Shown in pieces: positions 5,645-6,534 of a DNA stretch of 6,534 bases. Source of the DNA: Bacillota bacterium (GTDB taxonomy: Bacteria; Bacillota; Clostridia; Acetivibrionales; Acetivibrionaceae); NCBI GenBank assembly GCA_023398495.1, contig JAEWSG010000114.1, positions 1-6,534 of the forward strand, written 5' to 3'. Under the pieces are notes generated by a model, which searched no databases, was not told the origin of the DNA, and saw nothing but the letters and a program-made list of their open reading frames with translations. Both the position numbers and the translations under genes were made by a program. Each line of letters begins with the position of its first letter. Position 1 is the stretch's first letter.

Positions 5645-6379
5645 ATGAACGATGATTTAATAACCGTTTCGAGAAATTATAATGAGCTTATGCCTCCTGG
5701 CAGAGAAGCTCTTTTATTATTGATATTACTTTATAATAGAGTTGAAGCTGGTGAACTGGAAGAGGAATTCCTAAACAGAGATCTTGAAGAAGCAATTGAA
5801 GATATTGCCGATTTACTACAACTTGATAAAGCAATTCAAAAAGAAACTTTATCAAAGAAATTAAGTGGCTTTTTCTACCAGACCATTTCAAGAAACAATA
5901 CATATTATATAAGGCTGACTGTTTACGCAAAGGACTTGTGTAAGTTGGTTGTTGACCGGATTTCCCCCGAGGTAATTAAAGACCTTCAACTTGCACATGT
6001 TTTCAGAAGAACACTGCAACTTTCAGATGACGATTTTGAAAACATAGCAACCTTTAATCACTGGCACGCAAATCATTTTACTATTGGCCGTAAACCAATT
6101 ATAGCCTCTACGGAAATTCTGCTGAATAGCGTTGAAGGAAGTATATCTGAACTGAAATCCCTATTGAAACCTGAAGTTTCAGACTTAAGGGAACTTATTA
6201 AGAACTTTGAAAAGATTTTTAATGATTTATCTCTACAGGCTTCGGGGCTAGCAGCTACATTAAAAGCTAAAGATGAGATTCTTTCAAAAATCAAATCTAT
6301 TAAGAACAAATTCTCGGAAAATGAAACCGATTTCACACAGTTTTTAAAGATTCAGGGAGGATGTAGTTTATTTCTTTGA
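5645..6379 (+). CDS. Unknown protein with winged-helix-like N-terminus and helical second half, probably C-terminally truncated
   Basis: A 244-residue product I cannot assign to a named family. Residues about 18-100 look like a winged-helix unit: helices at about 19-31, 47-58 and 62-78, then a beta hairpin (FFYQTISRNNTYYIRLTVYA, 76-95). Residues about 152-225 are nearly all helix-forming with heptad-like hydrophobic spacing (ILLNSVEGSISELKSLL, then LIKNFEKIF and ILSKIKSIKNKF), suggesting a coiled coil. A winged helix followed by a long helical segment recalls MukF/MksF/JetA-type partners of SMC-like proteins, but this rests on architecture only. The final residues GGCSLFL look unlike the rest, and the stop lies 12 bp inside the converging DUF1801 gene, so the natural C-terminus is probably missing. 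It starts 63 bp after the PLD stub with no Shine-Dalgarno. Confidence 0.55.
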   Translation: MNDDLITVSRNYNELMPPGREALLLLILLYNRVEAGELEEEFLNRDLEEAIEDIADLLQLDKAIQKETLSKKLSGFFYQTISRNNTYYIRLTVYAKDLCKLVVDRISPEVIKDLQLAHVFRRTLQLSDDDFENIATFNHWHANHFTIGRKPIIASTEILLNSVEGSISELKSLLKPEVSDLRELIKNFEKIFNDLSLQASGLAATLKAKDEILSKIKSIKNKFSENETDFTQFLKIQGGCSLFL

Positions 6380-6534
6380 AACTATTTCATCACAGATCAA
6401 CTCTATAAAAGGGATATCGTCGGGTTTTTTAAAGCGGATACAACTTTTACCCATATCTAGTTTTCGCTTACTATGTTTAGGAAATTCGGCCACGAACCAA
6501 TCAAGCAATTCAGGGACGGCATAAATGCCCATAT
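6368..6534 (-). CDS. DUF1801 (YdhG-like) domain protein, C-terminal part
   Basis: From the window edge the minus strand encodes 54 residues up to the TAA at 6368-6370. They include YAVPELLDWFVAEFPKH and KRKLDMGKSCIRFKKPDDIP, the hallmark C-terminal motif of DUF1801 proteins (a small cytoplasmic fold whose biochemical role is not settled). The ATG at 6530-6532 falls inside the domain, so the true start lies outside the window. Many relatives carry a further segment (of the type 'TVEEWI') after the IPF motif, but this one ends soon after in VSKK, so its own tail may be slightly shortened. It converges on, and overlaps by 12 bp, the plus-strand gene ending at 6379, with no terminator between them. 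Confidence 0.75.
   Translation of the reverse strand, partial: MGIYAVPELLDWFVAEFPKHSKRKLDMGKSCIRFKKPDDIPFIELICDEIVSKK

Noticed and set aside
1..6534. CRISPR array, tRNA, rRNA or intact insertion sequence
   Set aside because: I saw no regularly spaced repeats, no tRNA-like cloverleaf, no rRNA signature and no transposase coding sequence in either strand.

Overview
The window looks like chromosomal DNA of a Bacteroidota bacterium, in an accessory 'defence island' setting. The evidence is the AT-rich composition, start codons preceded by A-rich stretches rather than Shine-Dalgarno sequences, and promoters that fit the Bacteroidota TTG-N19-TAnnTTTG pattern instead of the sigma-70 pattern. No taxonomic marker gene is present, so this assignment is an inference.

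Layout. At the left edge (1-45, minus) are the first 15 codons of a probably exported protein, with a good promoter at 81-110. Positions 111-936 hold no convincing gene. They contain a GC-rich patch that may be an interspersed repeat, several hairpins, a likely minus-strand terminator (486-527) and a pair of TTGTTGATAA repeats. Positions 937-5187 carry the main content, a two-gene minus-strand operon encoding a McrBC-like modification-dependent (type IV) restriction system. The upstream gene is an McrB-like AAA+ motor with two stacked N-terminal recognition-type domains (ScoMcrA-like head, then DUF3578/MrcB_N). The downstream gene, 3 bp away, is an McrC-like DUF2357/PD-(D/E)XK nuclease with a C-terminal region resembling PUA/EVE-like modified-base readers. 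The intergenic region 5188-5350 holds the operon's -7 box and, just upstream, a perfect 14-bp palindrome that could be an operator.

Divergent from the operon are two plus-strand genes that both look cut short. One is a 76-residue stub of a phospholipase D-like protein that stops before any HKD motif (5351-5581). The other is a 244-residue protein with a winged-helix-like start and a helical/coiled-coil second half (5645-6379), which ends in a short unrelated-looking tail inside the 3' end of a converging gene. That gene (6368-6534, minus) is the C-terminus of a DUF1801 (YdhG-like) housekeeping-type protein.

Working model (inference): the McrB-like protein would recognise modified foreign DNA through its N-terminal domains, hydrolyse nucleotide with its AAA+ ring, and activate the McrC-like nuclease for cleavage. 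The truncated plus-strand genes look like remnants of a neighbouring accessory system lost by deletion, with a breakpoint beside the DUF1801 gene. The restriction operon itself appears intact.
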